From the NCBI GenBank assembly GCA_965277735.1, contig CBDIDO010000001.1:558001-622000 (forward strand): a DNA stretch of 64,000 bases, read 5' to 3'. Below are positions 1-9,008 of this stretch, piece after piece. This DNA is from RH-AL1 sp965277735. Its GTDB lineage: Bacteria; Pseudomonadota; Alphaproteobacteria; Rhizobiales; Beijerinckiaceae. The first letter of the stretch is position 1. Every line of letters begins with the position of its first letter. The translations under genes were made by a program, and so were the position numbers. A model generated the notes under the pieces. The model ran no database searches, was not told where the DNA came from, and worked only from the letters and a program-made list of their open reading frames with translations.

Positions 1-459
1 AGCGGCGAGCGCGCCCGCTTCCTCTTCCGCGAGGATTTCGGCGTGATCGACGCGGCGACCTGGCGGTTCCACGCGGGCTGGCTCGTCCTCCTGCTGCTCG
101 CGCTGACGGCGCTGCTCGTGCCGCTCGAGCCCTACATGCGGCACGATCTCGCCAAGCAGCCGTTCTTCGCGCCGCTGACGATCATCGCCTACACCTACGT
201 GATCTCTTACTCGTTCGCCGTGCTCGCGATCGCGATCTCCTACACGATGCTCTCCATCAAGCGGCTGCGCGATCGCAGCAAGCCGACGGCGCTCGCCGGC
301 CTCGTGCCGTTCCTCGTCCTGCTCGCCGGCTCGCTGCATTTCCTGCAGCCGATCGCGGCCGACGCGGTCTCGATCTGGTACGTCGTGATCCTCGACGCGA
401 TGCTCGTCGTCGCGATCGTCGCGACCATCGTCGAGCTGGGCTTCCGGCCCTCGGCCTGA
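1..459 (+). CDS. DUF805-like integral membrane protein (5' end outside window)
   Basis: The frame is open from base 1, so the gene starts before the window; a GTG at 43 is only an internal candidate start. The visible part has about four hydrophobic segments separated by short charged loops, and a central SIKRLRDRSK element followed by a hydrophobic stretch, which resembles the RRLHDxGRSGW signature of DUF805 inner-membrane proteins. No catalytic motif is seen and the family function is unknown. It ends 8 bp before holA, so the two may be co-transcribed. The family assignment rests on this one motif and the membrane layout. Confidence 0.7.
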   Translation, partial: SGERARFLFREDFGVIDAATWRFHAGWLVLLLLALTALLVPLEPYMRHDLAKQPFFAPLTIIAYTYVISYSFAVLAIAISYTMLSIKRLRDRSKPTALAGLVPFLVLLAGSLHFLQPIAADAVSIWYVVILDAMLVVAIVATIVELGFRPSA

Positions 460-467
460 GCCGCACG

Positions 468-1466
468 ATGGTCGCGATCCGCTCCAGCGATGCCGACCGG
501 ATCATCAACAACCCGCCGGCGGGCGTCTTCCTCTACCTTGTCTTCGGCCCCGACGCCGGACTCGTCGCCGAGCGCGCACGGACGATCCTGTCGCGGGCCG
601 TGGACGATCCGAAGGACGGCTTCCAGCTCATGCGCCTCGAGGGCGACGAGGTCGCCTCCGACCCGCTCCGCCTCGCCGACGAGGCCAATGCCGTGCCGAT
701 GTTCGGCGGCCGCAAGGCGATCGGCGTCGAGGCGTCGGCGAAGTCGCTGCTGCCGGCGCTCGAGCCGCTGCTGCGGGCGCCGCCGCGCGATTGCGTGGTC
801 GTCGTCGAGGCCGGCGCGCTGAAGCGCGACCACCAGCTGCGCAAGCTCTGCGAGGGCGCCAAGGCCGCGGCCGCCATCGAGTGCTACCCGGATGGGCCGC
901 GCGAGATCGCGCAGCTCATCGACTCCGAGCTCGCCGCCGCCGGCCTCACGATCGAGCCCGACGCCAAGGAGCTGCTGCTGTCGCTGCTCGGCCAGGACCG
1001 GCTGACGACGCGCTCCGAGCTCGACAAGCTGGCGACCTACGCGCACGGGGCAGCCCGCGTCGGCGTCGCCGATATCGAGGCGGTGGTCGCGGACGCCTCG
1101 GCGCTGGTGCTCGACCACGCCGTCGACGGCGCGTTCGGCGGCGACGTCGTCGCCGTCGAGACGACGACCGAGCGCCTGTTCGCGGAAAACGGAGATGTGA
1201 ACCAGCTGCTCGGCGCCGCGCTTCGCCATGCGAGCGCGCTGCATCGCGCCGCCTCCGGTGGCGGCGACGGCGCCTTCTACGGACCCCGCAAGTCTGCGGC
1301 GCAGGCGCAATTGCGGCGCTGGAGCGAGCCGCGCCTCGGCCGCGCCGTGGCCATTCTCGGCGAGGCGGTCGGCCGCGCCCGCCGCGAGCCGCGCCTCGCG
1401 CAGGCGATCGCCGTGCGCGCGCTGTGGACCGTCGCCCTTGCGGCGCGCAGCGGGGAGCGTACTTAG
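468..1466 (+). CDS. holA: DNA polymerase III delta subunit
   Basis: 332 aa, the usual length for HolA, the clamp-loader subunit that opens the beta sliding clamp in the cytoplasm. The N-terminal LVFGPDAGLVAERA segment matches the characteristic FGxDxGLxxE start of the AAA-like domain, followed by FQLMRLEGDEVASDP and a C-terminal helical collar region (VNQLLGAALRHASALHR). ATG start; the gene follows a membrane-protein gene and precedes an exported peptidase, all on the plus strand. GC-rich codon use is typical of the neighbourhood. Long antisense frames over this gene are composition artefacts. Confidence 0.93.
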   Translation: MVAIRSSDADRIINNPPAGVFLYLVFGPDAGLVAERARTILSRAVDDPKDGFQLMRLEGDEVASDPLRLADEANAVPMFGGRKAIGVEASAKSLLPALEPLLRAPPRDCVVVVEAGALKRDHQLRKLCEGAKAAAAIECYPDGPREIAQLIDSELAAAGLTIEPDAKELLLSLLGQDRLTTRSELDKLATYAHGAARVGVADIEAVVADASALVLDHAVDGAFGGDVVAVETTTERLFAENGDVNQLLGAALRHASALHRAASGGGDGAFYGPRKSAAQAQLRRWSEPRLGRAVAILGEAVGRARREPRLAQAIAVRALWTVALAARSGERT

Positions 1467-1497
1467 GGAGAGGTGCTGCTCGGGGGCGAGAGGGCCG

Positions 1498-2487
1498 ATG
1501 ATGGATCGCCGTACGAGCCTGCGTCTCCTCGGTGCCGCCGCTGGCGCGGCCGCGCTCGGCGCGAAACCCGCCGCCGCCGCCCGCTCGTCGTTTCTCGAAG
1601 GGATGGGGTTTCCCTACGCGGCGTTCGACGCGCTCCCAGCCAAGAAGCTGCAGATCGCCGACGACGCGCATGCGGTCGTCGCCTTCGCGCCGGGCAGCCT
1701 GACGCTGACGAAGCCGGAGGTCTACGCCTGGGTCCGCCGCGCGGGGACGGCGGTCGGCACCTATTACGGGCATTTCCCGTGTCGCTCGGTCCGCGTGCTC
1801 GTCGTGCCGGTCGACGGCTGGGGCGTGCAGGGCGGCACCACCTGGGGCTACGAGGGCTGCGCGATCCGCATGCTCGTCGGCTCCGACGCCGATGCCTCCG
1901 CGCTCGAGCGCGACTGGATGATGACGCACGAGTTCGTCCACACCGCGCTGCCCGACATGGCCTACCAGTACAACTGGCTGTCCGAGGGCCTCGCCGTCTA
2001 CGTCGAGCCGATCGCGCGGGTGCAGGCCGGCTTCCTCACGCCGGAGTCGATCTGGGCTGACATGGTGCGCGACATGCCGAAGGGGCTGCCGCGCTCCGGC
2101 GATCTCGGGCTCGACAACACGCCGACCTGGGGCCGCACCTATTGGGGCGGCGCGATCTTCTGCCTGCTCTGCGACATCGGCATCCGCCAGCGCACCGGCA
2201 ACCGCCTCGGCCTGCAGGACGCGATGAAGGGCGTGCTGGCCGCCGGCGGCAACCACGAGCCCGAATGGCCGATCGGCCGCATCCTGACCACCGCCGACAA
2301 GGCCGTCGGCGTCGATGTGATGGACAAGCTCTACGAGCGCCTGCACGCGACGCCGGAGATGATCGACCTCGACGCGATCTGGACCTCGCTCGGCGTCGAG
2401 AGCACCGAGGCTGGCGTCCGCTTCGACGACGGCGCGCCGCTCGCCGGCGCTCGCCTCGCGATCACCCGGCGGTCCATCGCGGGGTGA
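1498..2487 (+). CDS. Tat-exported zinc metallopeptidase-like protein (HEXXH)
   Basis: About 329 aa. The N-terminus MMDRRTSLRLLG followed by an alanine-rich hydrophobic stretch is a twin-arginine signal peptide, predicting export of a folded protein to the periplasm. The central HEFVH motif (about residues 144-148) with a downstream LSEGLAVYVEP (Glu near 163) is the arrangement of gluzincin metallopeptidases, where two His and the later Glu bind zinc and the Glu of HEXXH is catalytic. ATG at 1498 was chosen because it begins exactly at the signal peptide; an upstream open frame adds nothing recognisable. The substrate is unknown. Confidence 0.8.
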   Translation: MMDRRTSLRLLGAAAGAAALGAKPAAAARSSFLEGMGFPYAAFDALPAKKLQIADDAHAVVAFAPGSLTLTKPEVYAWVRRAGTAVGTYYGHFPCRSVRVLVVPVDGWGVQGGTTWGYEGCAIRMLVGSDADASALERDWMMTHEFVHTALPDMAYQYNWLSEGLAVYVEPIARVQAGFLTPESIWADMVRDMPKGLPRSGDLGLDNTPTWGRTYWGGAIFCLLCDIGIRQRTGNRLGLQDAMKGVLAAGGNHEPEWPIGRILTTADKAVGVDVMDKLYERLHATPEMIDLDAIWTSLGVESTEAGVRFDDGAPLAGARLAITRRSIAG

Positions 2488-2524
2488 CGGTGGGAGAGCG
2501 AACGACCCGGGCCAGCCGACCGGC

Positions 2525-2557
2525 AAGAAAAAAGCCCGCCGGCGATGCCAGCGGGCT
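2525..2557 (-). terminator. Rho-independent terminator of the glucan exporter gene
   Basis: AGCCCGC (2533-2539) and GCGGGCT (2551-2557) form a GC-rich stem with further inner pairing. Read on the minus strand the stem is followed by a run of six or more T (the A-run at 2528-2533 on plus). It lies about 130 bp beyond the stop of the minus-strand ABC exporter. No U-run exists for the plus strand, so it should not terminate the peptidase gene. Confidence 0.8.
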
Positions 2558-2689
2558 GCAAGTCTTGGGAGGAAGTCACCCGGAATAATCCGGGGGCAAA
2601 AGGGTCGCTTTCGCTTGCGAACATATGCGCTGCAGCATCCCCGCCTACCAGCATTTCGAAAGCATGGCTGCCGTGCGTGAAAGGCGGGG

Positions 2690-4507
2690 CTAAGCCTCCG
2701 CCGGCAGCGCCTCGACCTCCTGCTTGCGGGCCATGAATTGCGCCCTCGCCAAAGCGGCGAAGCGGCCGTCGCGTGCAACCAGCTCGTCGAACGTGCCCGC
2801 CTCGACCACCTTGCCCTGCTCGAGGACGAGGATGCGGTTGGCATTTCGAATCGTGGCCAGGCGATGCGCGATCACGAAAGTCGTACGACCTTCGGTGGCG
2901 CTCGCCAGGGCCAGCTGCAGCTTCTGCTCGGTCGCGGCATCGAGCGCCGCGGTCGCCTCGTCGAAGATCATGATCGGCGGGTCCTTCAGAAGCGCGCGGG
3001 CGATCGCCACGCGCTGGCGCTCGCCGCCCGACAGCGAGCGGCCGCGCTCGCCGACCGGCGTGGCGAGGCCCTGCGGCTGGCGCGCGACGAAGTCCGCCGC
3101 CTGCGCCAGCTCGAGCGCGCGGGCGACCTCGGCCGGCGTCGCGTCGGGCTTGCCGATGCGCAGGTTCTCCTCGATCGAGCGGGCAAACAGCATCGGCTCC
3201 TGGAAGACGACGCCGATGTTCCGGCGCAGCGCCTGGAGCGGCATGTCGCGAATGTCGATGCCGTCGATCGTGATGCGCCCCGCCGCGGGGTCGAAGGCGC
3301 GATGCAGCAGCGCCAGCGTCGTCGACTTGCCGGAGCCGGTGGCGCCGACCAGCGCGATCGTCTCGCCGGGCGCGGCGACGATGTCGAGATCCTCGACCGC
3401 CGGGCGCATCGGCTTGCCATCCTCCGGTCCGCTGCCTTCATTTGCCGGATAGGCGAAGGTGACCCGCTCGAAGGCGACGCGGCCGGTGAGCTTGCCCGGG
3501 TCGGGCGCGCCGGGCTTGTCGGCGACCTGCGGCACGGTGTCGAGGACCGTGAAGAAGTCGCTCAGCTTCTCGGCCTGCAGGAACAGCGAGTTCGAGAAGT
3601 TGGAAAGCTGCTCGAGGCGGCCGATCAGCATCGTCGCGAAGCTCATGAACATCACGATGCCGCCGATCGTGCCGATGCCGTGCAGGTAGAGGATCGTGCC
3701 GAGCAGGAAGATCGCGAGCAGCGTGATCGTCGAGGCGGCGCGGCCGAACACCACGGCGGTCGCCCACCATGAGAGCACCGGCATCTGCGCCGCAAGCAGC
3801 GTGCGTGACAGCGACCGCATCGCCTCGAGCTCGCTGTCGACGCGCGTGAAGCTCTGGATGACCGGCACGTTGCCGAGCACGTCGGAGGCGCGCTCCGCGA
3901 GGCTCGTGTTGTAGTATTCGACGTCGTGCTGCAGCACCTCCGTCTTCCGTCGCACGAAGGTCGCCAGCGAGCCGATCACGACCATCAGGCCGAGCAGCAG
4001 CAGGCCGAGCCGCCAGTTGAACCACATCGACACCGGCAGGATCACGACGAGCGACAGCAAGGCGGCGAGGTTCTCGCGGAACAGGCTGAGGTAGGTGACG
4101 AACATGCCCGTCGCGCTCTCGAGCATGATCTTCAGCGAGCGGCCGGAATGGGTCGCCGAATGGAACGACAGCGGCAGCTCGAGCGCGTGCTCGAAGAAGG
4201 TCGCCATCACCGCGAGGCGGCGGCGGTGCGCGAGCCGGTCGGAGAGTAGCGACACCACGACCGCCGCGCCGATCGAGGCAAGCGCAAAGCCGATCCAGGC
4301 GAAGATCGTCGGCATCAGCTCGGCGACACTCGGCAGGTGCCCGTCCTTGGCGCCCTGGCTCAGGCTGTTGATGAGGCGCCCGAGCAGCACCGGCTCGGCG
4401 AATTGCGTCGCCACCATCGCGACGGCGGCGATGACGAGGATCGTCACCGCCCGCTTCTCGGTGCTGAGCATCGCGAGGACGCGCCAATAGATCTGGAAGA
4501 AGGACAT
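2690..4507 (-). CDS. ndvA: ABC exporter, ChvA/NdvA-type cyclic glucan family
   Basis: 605 aa half-transporter with an N-terminal six-helix membrane domain and a C-terminal ATPase. Visible motifs are Walker A GATGSGKST, Q-loop FQEPM, signature LSGGERQR, Walker B IMIFDEATAALD and H-switch IAHRL. The start MSFFQIYWRVLAML and the AEPVLLGRLINSLS segment follow the layout of ChvA/NdvA proteins, which export cyclic beta-1,2-glucan to the periplasm in rhizobia and relatives. The glucan substrate is inferred from family resemblance; no glucan synthase gene is nearby. Monocistronic, with a good terminator downstream. Confidence 0.85.
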   Translation of the reverse strand: MSFFQIYWRVLAMLSTEKRAVTILVIAAVAMVATQFAEPVLLGRLINSLSQGAKDGHLPSVAELMPTIFAWIGFALASIGAAVVVSLLSDRLAHRRRLAVMATFFEHALELPLSFHSATHSGRSLKIMLESATGMFVTYLSLFRENLAALLSLVVILPVSMWFNWRLGLLLLGLMVVIGSLATFVRRKTEVLQHDVEYYNTSLAERASDVLGNVPVIQSFTRVDSELEAMRSLSRTLLAAQMPVLSWWATAVVFGRAASTITLLAIFLLGTILYLHGIGTIGGIVMFMSFATMLIGRLEQLSNFSNSLFLQAEKLSDFFTVLDTVPQVADKPGAPDPGKLTGRVAFERVTFAYPANEGSGPEDGKPMRPAVEDLDIVAAPGETIALVGATGSGKSTTLALLHRAFDPAAGRITIDGIDIRDMPLQALRRNIGVVFQEPMLFARSIEENLRIGKPDATPAEVARALELAQAADFVARQPQGLATPVGERGRSLSGGERQRVAIARALLKDPPIMIFDEATAALDAATEQKLQLALASATEGRTTFVIAHRLATIRNANRILVLEQGKVVEAGTFDELVARDGRFAALARAQFMARKQEVEALPAEA

Positions 4508-4871
4508 CGCCGCCGGGGCCTTATGGGAGGGGATGGCGGCGGTATAGCATCTTGGGAGCGGCGGAGAAGGTCGGGGCGGGGCGCGCCTTCGGGGCTAGTC
4601 GGGCAGGAGAGTGGGTCGATCACGCGCAGCCTGGACCAGACTCCGGCGCGTGACGCAGGCTGCCGGTCGGCAAACGACCCACAACAGGCAGGCGCCGCGT
4701 TTTGCGAACCGACCGACGTTGCCCGAAAGCACGCCGATCTGCTTCGGCGCCCTTTCGACGGAGACCGGCTGGTCGCAATTTGTTCCGCGAACCAGCCGAG
4801 AGTGAAGACAACACCCGGGCGGTCGGGCAAAGGAGTGTCTCCAAAGCCCTTCCGGACTCAAAACGACGGAT
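4508..4871. other. Intergenic region upstream of the exporter gene
   Basis: About 360 bp between the start of the exporter gene and the stop of the BVMO gene, both on minus. It must hold the exporter promoter. I see no convincing coding frame, RNA gene or strong inverted repeat here. Confidence 0.5.
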
Positions 4872-6554
4872 TCAGGCGGCCGAGCTTGCGCTGGCTCGCC
4901 CGTCGCTCGTCGTCTCGAAGCCCTCGTAGCCGTTGTCGGCGACCTCGCGGCATTTCTGGCGGAAGCCGCCGACGCCGCCGAGATAGGCCATGAACACGCG
5001 TGGCTTGCCGGGGATGTTGGCGCCCGTGTACCAGGTGTCCGAGGCCGGCAGCAGCGTCGTGTCGGCGACCGCCGCGACATGCGCGGTCCATTCCTCTTCC
5101 GCCTTGGCTGAGGCTTCGATCGTCGCCAAACCGTTTTTGCGCATGTGCGCGATGCAGTCGGCGATCCACTCGACGTGCTGCTCGATCGATGTCGGCATGT
5201 TGCTGAGCACCGACGGGCTGCCGGGGCCGGTGACGGTGAAGAAGTTGGGAAAGCCCGCCAGCGCCACGCCGAGATAGCCCGTCGGGCCGTGCGCCCAACG
5301 GTCGGCGAGCTTCTCGCCGCCGCGGCCGACCACGTTGAGCTTCTTCAACGGACCCGTCATTGCGTCGAACCCGGTCGCGCAGACGAGAATGTCGACCTCA
5401 TGCTCGCCATTCTTGGTCTTGACGCCGTTGGTCGTGATCTCCTCGATCGGATCCTCGGACAGGTCGACGAGGTGGACGTAGTCCTTGTTGAAGGTCTCGT
5501 AATAGTTGGTATCCAAAGGCTGCCGCTTGGTCCCGTAGGCGTAGGTTTTCGGGATAAGCTTTTCGGCCGTCACGGGATCCTTCACCGTCGCGCGGATCTT
5601 GCGCTTGATGAAATCGGCGCAGAGCTCGTTGGCTTCCTTGACGAAGAACATGTCCTGGTAGTTGCCGAGCCAAAACCGGAAGCCGCCCTCATCCCACATC
5701 TGGTTGAAGGTCGCCTCGCGCTCCTCGGGCGATGCCTCGAGGACAGATTGCGGGATGAAGTCCAGCTCGAAGCCGAAGAACGAGCTGCGGGTGCGTTCGA
5801 CGATCGAGTCGTAGCTGCCCTTGCGCATCGCCCAAACCTCCGGGTCCACCTTGCCGTTGCGGGCGGGGACGCAGAAGTTCGGCGTGCGCTGGAAGACGGT
5901 CAGCTCCTTGGCCTGCTGCGCGATCACCGGGATCGCCTGCACGGCGGTCGCGCCCGTCCCGATGACGCCGACCCGCTTGCCGGTGAAGTCGACGCCGCCC
6001 TTCGGCCATTGGCTCGTGTGGTAACATTTGCCCTTGAAGCGCTCGAGGCCTTCGAAGCTCGGGATGTTGGTGGCCGACAAGTTCCCGACGGCTGCGATCA
6101 CCAGCTGCGCGGTCAGCGGCGTGCCTTTGTCGGTCGCGACGGTCCAAAGGTTGGTCGCCTCGTCGAAGGTCACGCCGGTGACGCGTGTGCCGAACGCGAT
6201 GTCCTTTCGGAAGTCGAAGCGGTCGGCGACATGGTCGAGATAGCGCAGGATCTCGGGCTGCTCGGGGTAGCGCTCGGACCATTGCCACTCCTGCCACATG
6301 TCCTTGTCGAACGTGTAGCAGTAGATGTAGCTGTCGGAGTCGCAGCGCGCGCCCGGATAGCGATTGTGGTACCACGTGCCCCCGACGCCGTCGCCGGCCT
6401 CGATGAGGCGGACGTTGAGGCCCTGCTCGTCGCGCAGCTTGCGCAGCATGTACATGCCGGAGAACCCGGCGCCGATGATGACGGCATCGAGGGTGGTCGC
6501 GCCGCCCTGTGTGGCCGCCTGCTCAGTCGGTGCTTGCGATTGTACGTCGGTCAT
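4872..6554 (-). CDS. Flavin-containing Baeyer-Villiger monooxygenase
   Basis: 560 aa, the usual size for class B type I BVMOs, which use FAD, NADPH and O2 to convert ketones into esters or lactones. The FAD Rossmann motif IGAGFSG (about 27-33), the NADPH motif GTGATA (about 199-204) and the BVMO fingerprint FKGKCYHTSQWP (about 173-184, consensus FxGxxxHTxxWP) are all intact. ATG start with a GAGGAT ribosome site. It is the last gene of a minus-strand cluster with an SDR and a serine esterase, and an AraC gene is divergent. Together they suggest an alcohol-ketone-ester-acid degradation route. The real ketone substrate cannot be told from sequence. Confidence 0.93.
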   Translation of the reverse strand: MTDVQSQAPTEQAATQGGATTLDAVIIGAGFSGMYMLRKLRDEQGLNVRLIEAGDGVGGTWYHNRYPGARCDSDSYIYCYTFDKDMWQEWQWSERYPEQPEILRYLDHVADRFDFRKDIAFGTRVTGVTFDEATNLWTVATDKGTPLTAQLVIAAVGNLSATNIPSFEGLERFKGKCYHTSQWPKGGVDFTGKRVGVIGTGATAVQAIPVIAQQAKELTVFQRTPNFCVPARNGKVDPEVWAMRKGSYDSIVERTRSSFFGFELDFIPQSVLEASPEEREATFNQMWDEGGFRFWLGNYQDMFFVKEANELCADFIKRKIRATVKDPVTAEKLIPKTYAYGTKRQPLDTNYYETFNKDYVHLVDLSEDPIEEITTNGVKTKNGEHEVDILVCATGFDAMTGPLKKLNVVGRGGEKLADRWAHGPTGYLGVALAGFPNFFTVTGPGSPSVLSNMPTSIEQHVEWIADCIAHMRKNGLATIEASAKAEEEWTAHVAAVADTTLLPASDTWYTGANIPGKPRVFMAYLGGVGGFRQKCREVADNGYEGFETTSDGRASASSAA

Positions 6555-6667
6555 TGCGATCCTCGCGTTGGGGTTGCCGCATCACCCCGCGGGCGGCGGC
6601 CGAGCGGGTCCCGGCCCTCCGCTCTCAGGTTTTGCGGCTTGGGTGTCTTTCGTTTGGATTCGTACGA

Positions 6668-7861
6668 TTACGCCGCCGCGCGCAACGCGCCCTGCTTGTA
6701 GACGGCGGTCTCGAACTCGAGGTAGCCGACGAACGAGGTCGGGTCGCCGAACGGCAGGATCTGCGTCGCCCAGAAGCCGCCCATGCCGTTCTGGCGATCG
6801 ATCCAGAAGAACAGGTTGGCCAATCCCGCCCACGCCAGCGCGCCGGCGGGGCGACCGGTCGGAGCCGGTTCGTTGTTGATCATGAAGGTGAGCGCCCAGC
6901 CCTTCGGCATGCCGGGGAAGAACTCGGCATCGTTCGACAGCTCCGGGATGATTCCGGGCAGCCCGACGACCTTCTGGCCATCGAGGTGGTTGCGCTCCGC
7001 CATGCGCACGGTGTCGGCCTTGAGCACGCGGCCCTGCTCGCCGGCGCCGTCGTTGAGCCACATGCGGATGAAGCGCATGTAGTCGCCGATGCTCGCATAG
7101 AGCCCGTGGCCGCCCATGTGGACCTCCGGGTTCGGCGGCAGCTCGAAATCGGACGGCGTCAGGGAGCCGTCGGCGCCACGATGATGCATCCCGGCGAGCC
7201 GCGGCCGCATCGCGGGCGTGATCTCGAACGAGGTGTCGGCCATGCCGCAGGGCTTGAAGATGCGCTCGGCGAAGACGTCGCCCAGGCGCTTGCCGGTGAT
7301 GCCTTCGATGACCTGGCCGGTCCAGTCCAGGTTGGACCCGTATTCCCACTTGTCACCGGGATCGAACAGCAACGGGGTCATCAACGACGCCTTCGTGCTG
7401 GTGGTGACGCTCGGCTGGCCTTTCTCCATCGCCAGCCGGCAGTAATGCGCGTTGAAGAAGTCGTAGCCCATGCCGGCGGTGTGGGTCAGCAGCATGCGGG
7501 TTGTGATGTCGCGCTTCGGGGCGCGCAGTTGCGGCGTGCCGCGATCATCGAACCCTTCGATCACCTGCAGCTTGCCGATGTCCGGCGCATAGGTCTTGGC
7601 CGGTGCGTCGAGGTCGAGCTTGCCCTCCTCGACGAGCTGGAGCGCGGCGGTGCCGGTGATCGCCTTGGTGGTCGAGAAGATCGCGAAGACGCTGTCCGTC
7701 GTCATCGCGGCGTCCTGGTCGAGCCGACGCTGGCCGGCCGCGCCTTCGTAGACGTTGCGCTCGCGATCGGTGACCATCGCCACCACGCCCGGCACCCGCG
7801 GATTGCCGTCCGTGACGCCCTTCAGGACGCCGTCCAAAGCCGTCTTCATGTCGTTGGCCAT
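6668..7861 (-). CDS. Beta-lactamase-family serine hydrolase (EstB-like esterase)
   Basis: 397 aa. The nucleophile motif STTK (about 63-66, SxxK) and the YGSN segment (Tyr about 174) are those of class C beta-lactamase-fold esterases. There is no signal peptide, so it should be cytoplasmic, which argues for an esterase rather than a secreted beta-lactamase. The ATG at 7861 was chosen because GGAGGAAA lies about 8 nt upstream; a longer open frame upstream is non-homologous. It lies between the SDR and BVMO genes and could hydrolyse the ester or lactone made by the BVMO (inference from context). Confidence 0.9.
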   Translation of the reverse strand: MANDMKTALDGVLKGVTDGNPRVPGVVAMVTDRERNVYEGAAGQRRLDQDAAMTTDSVFAIFSTTKAITGTAALQLVEEGKLDLDAPAKTYAPDIGKLQVIEGFDDRGTPQLRAPKRDITTRMLLTHTAGMGYDFFNAHYCRLAMEKGQPSVTTSTKASLMTPLLFDPGDKWEYGSNLDWTGQVIEGITGKRLGDVFAERIFKPCGMADTSFEITPAMRPRLAGMHHRGADGSLTPSDFELPPNPEVHMGGHGLYASIGDYMRFIRMWLNDGAGEQGRVLKADTVRMAERNHLDGQKVVGLPGIIPELSNDAEFFPGMPKGWALTFMINNEPAPTGRPAGALAWAGLANLFFWIDRQNGMGGFWATQILPFGDPTSFVGYLEFETAVYKQGALRAAA

Positions 7862-7940
7862 GCTGTGCTTTCCTCCGCATTTGGGTGTCGCGGTCTGGCC
7901 GCGTTGTTGTCGAGGCGCGTCGTGGAAGACGCGCGCCGCG

Positions 7941-8708
7941 TCAGCCGACAGACATGCCGCCGTCGACGGAATAGGTGCCCCCCGAGCAATAGCGGCTCGC
8001 GTCGCTGGCCAGGAACAGCGCAAGGCTCGCCACCTCTTCCGGCTCGCCATAGCGCCTGGCTGGGATCATCGCCTCGAAGCCCGTCTTGGCCTGCGCACCG
8101 GCGCCAGGCGCCGCGCCTTCCTCGATAGAGCGCATCATCCGCGTCTCGATCGGCGCGGGATGGATCGTGTTGATGCGGATCCCGAGCGGGGTCGCCTCCA
8201 GCACCGCGCTCCGCATCATGCCGACGACCGCGTGCTTGCTCGTGACGTAGGCGGAGAGCCCGGCAAAGCCGTGCAGCCCGGCGATCGACGACGTGATCAG
8301 AATGCTGCCGCCGCCGTTCTGCGCCATCACTGGGATCGTGTGCTGCAGGCTGAGGTAGACACCCCGCACGTTGACGGCGATGACCTTGTCGAAGGCGTCG
8401 ATCGGGTAGTCGACGAGCGGCAGCACGCGGCCCTCGGTGCCCGCGTTGCTGAACAGCACGTCGACCTTGCCGTAGCGCTCGAGCGCAGTCTGCACGTAGG
8501 TCTTGGTGGCGGCTTCGTCACTAACGTCGGCGACGCAATAGCTCGCGTACTGGCCGCCGAGCGCGGTGACCGCCTCCTTCAACCCGGCTTCGTCGACATC
8601 GACGAGAAGCACCTTCGCGCCCTCGGCGACGAACAGCTTGGCTGTCGCCAGACCGATGCCGCCGGCGCCACCCGTGACGATGGCGACCTTGTCCCGGAGC
8701 TGAGTCAC
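7941..8708 (-). CDS. Short-chain dehydrogenase/reductase (SDR)
   Basis: 255 aa classical SDR. It shows the NAD(P)-binding TGGAGGIG near the N-terminus, the structural NAG motif, the catalytic Ser in ITSS, and Tyr and Lys in SAYVTSK. The GTG start at 8708 is chosen because a GGGAGGAG ribosome site precedes it; the longer frame upstream runs into the promoter region. First gene of the SDR-esterase-BVMO cluster, so it is plausibly the alcohol dehydrogenase that generates the ketone substrate. Substrate and cofactor specificity are not determined by sequence. Confidence 0.92.
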   Translation of the reverse strand: MTQLRDKVAIVTGGAGGIGLATAKLFVAEGAKVLLVDVDEAGLKEAVTALGGQYASYCVADVSDEAATKTYVQTALERYGKVDVLFSNAGTEGRVLPLVDYPIDAFDKVIAVNVRGVYLSLQHTIPVMAQNGGGSILITSSIAGLHGFAGLSAYVTSKHAVVGMMRSAVLEATPLGIRINTIHPAPIETRMMRSIEEGAAPGAGAQAKTGFEAMIPARRYGEPEEVASLALFLASDASRYCSGGTYSVDGGMSVG

Positions 8709-8898
8709 CGGCTCCTCCCTGATCCGCTGCGACGTTGGCGGCAGCTTTGACCGTGAGATTATCGAGGGGCGAGGTGACGGGCTTGAACGGTTCGACCCGA
8801 AATCTTGAACATTCTTGCTGCCGTCGGTTCGAACGACACTCAAACGCCCGGCGAAAGTCGGGGATGCGGGGTCTGACGTGCCGGAATAGGTTGCAATA

Positions 8899-8932
8899 TT
8901 GGCCCTTTCGATCTTTTCATCGAAAGGGCCAA
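8899..8932. repeat. Perfect 14-bp inverted repeat in divergent promoter region
   Basis: TTGGCCCTTTCGAT (8899-8912) and its exact reverse complement (8919-8932) flank a 6-nt loop. It sits between the SDR start (8708, minus) and the AraC start (9009, plus). There is no T-run, so a terminator is less likely than an operator or a regulatory hairpin. Confidence 0.7.
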
Positions 8933-8959
8933 TCGAAGCGATGGCGCCCTCCTATTGAA

Positions 8960-8977
8960 CCGTCCGCGAAAGGACGG
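8960..8977. repeat. Short inverted repeat upstream of the AraC gene
   Basis: CCGTCC (8960-8965) and GGACGG (8972-8977) with a GCGAAA loop, in the leader of the AraC gene about 30 bp before its start. It could be a small mRNA hairpin or half of an operator. Confidence 0.45.
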
Positions 8978-9008
8978 AGCGGCGCTGACCTCGACAAGGG
9001 AGGCAGGC

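Noticed and set aside
240..1310. Long minus-strand open frame (356 aa) over holA
   Set aside because: Arg/Ala-rich composition without motif and fully antisense to a clear holA gene; a GC-rich shadow.
5145..6701. 518-aa plus-strand open frame over the BVMO gene
   Set aside because: Low-complexity Val/Arg/Asp-rich translation, antisense of an intact enzyme with all motifs.
6509..8128. 539-aa plus-strand open frame over esterase and SDR
   Set aside because: Antisense to two genes with strong ribosome sites and catalytic motifs.
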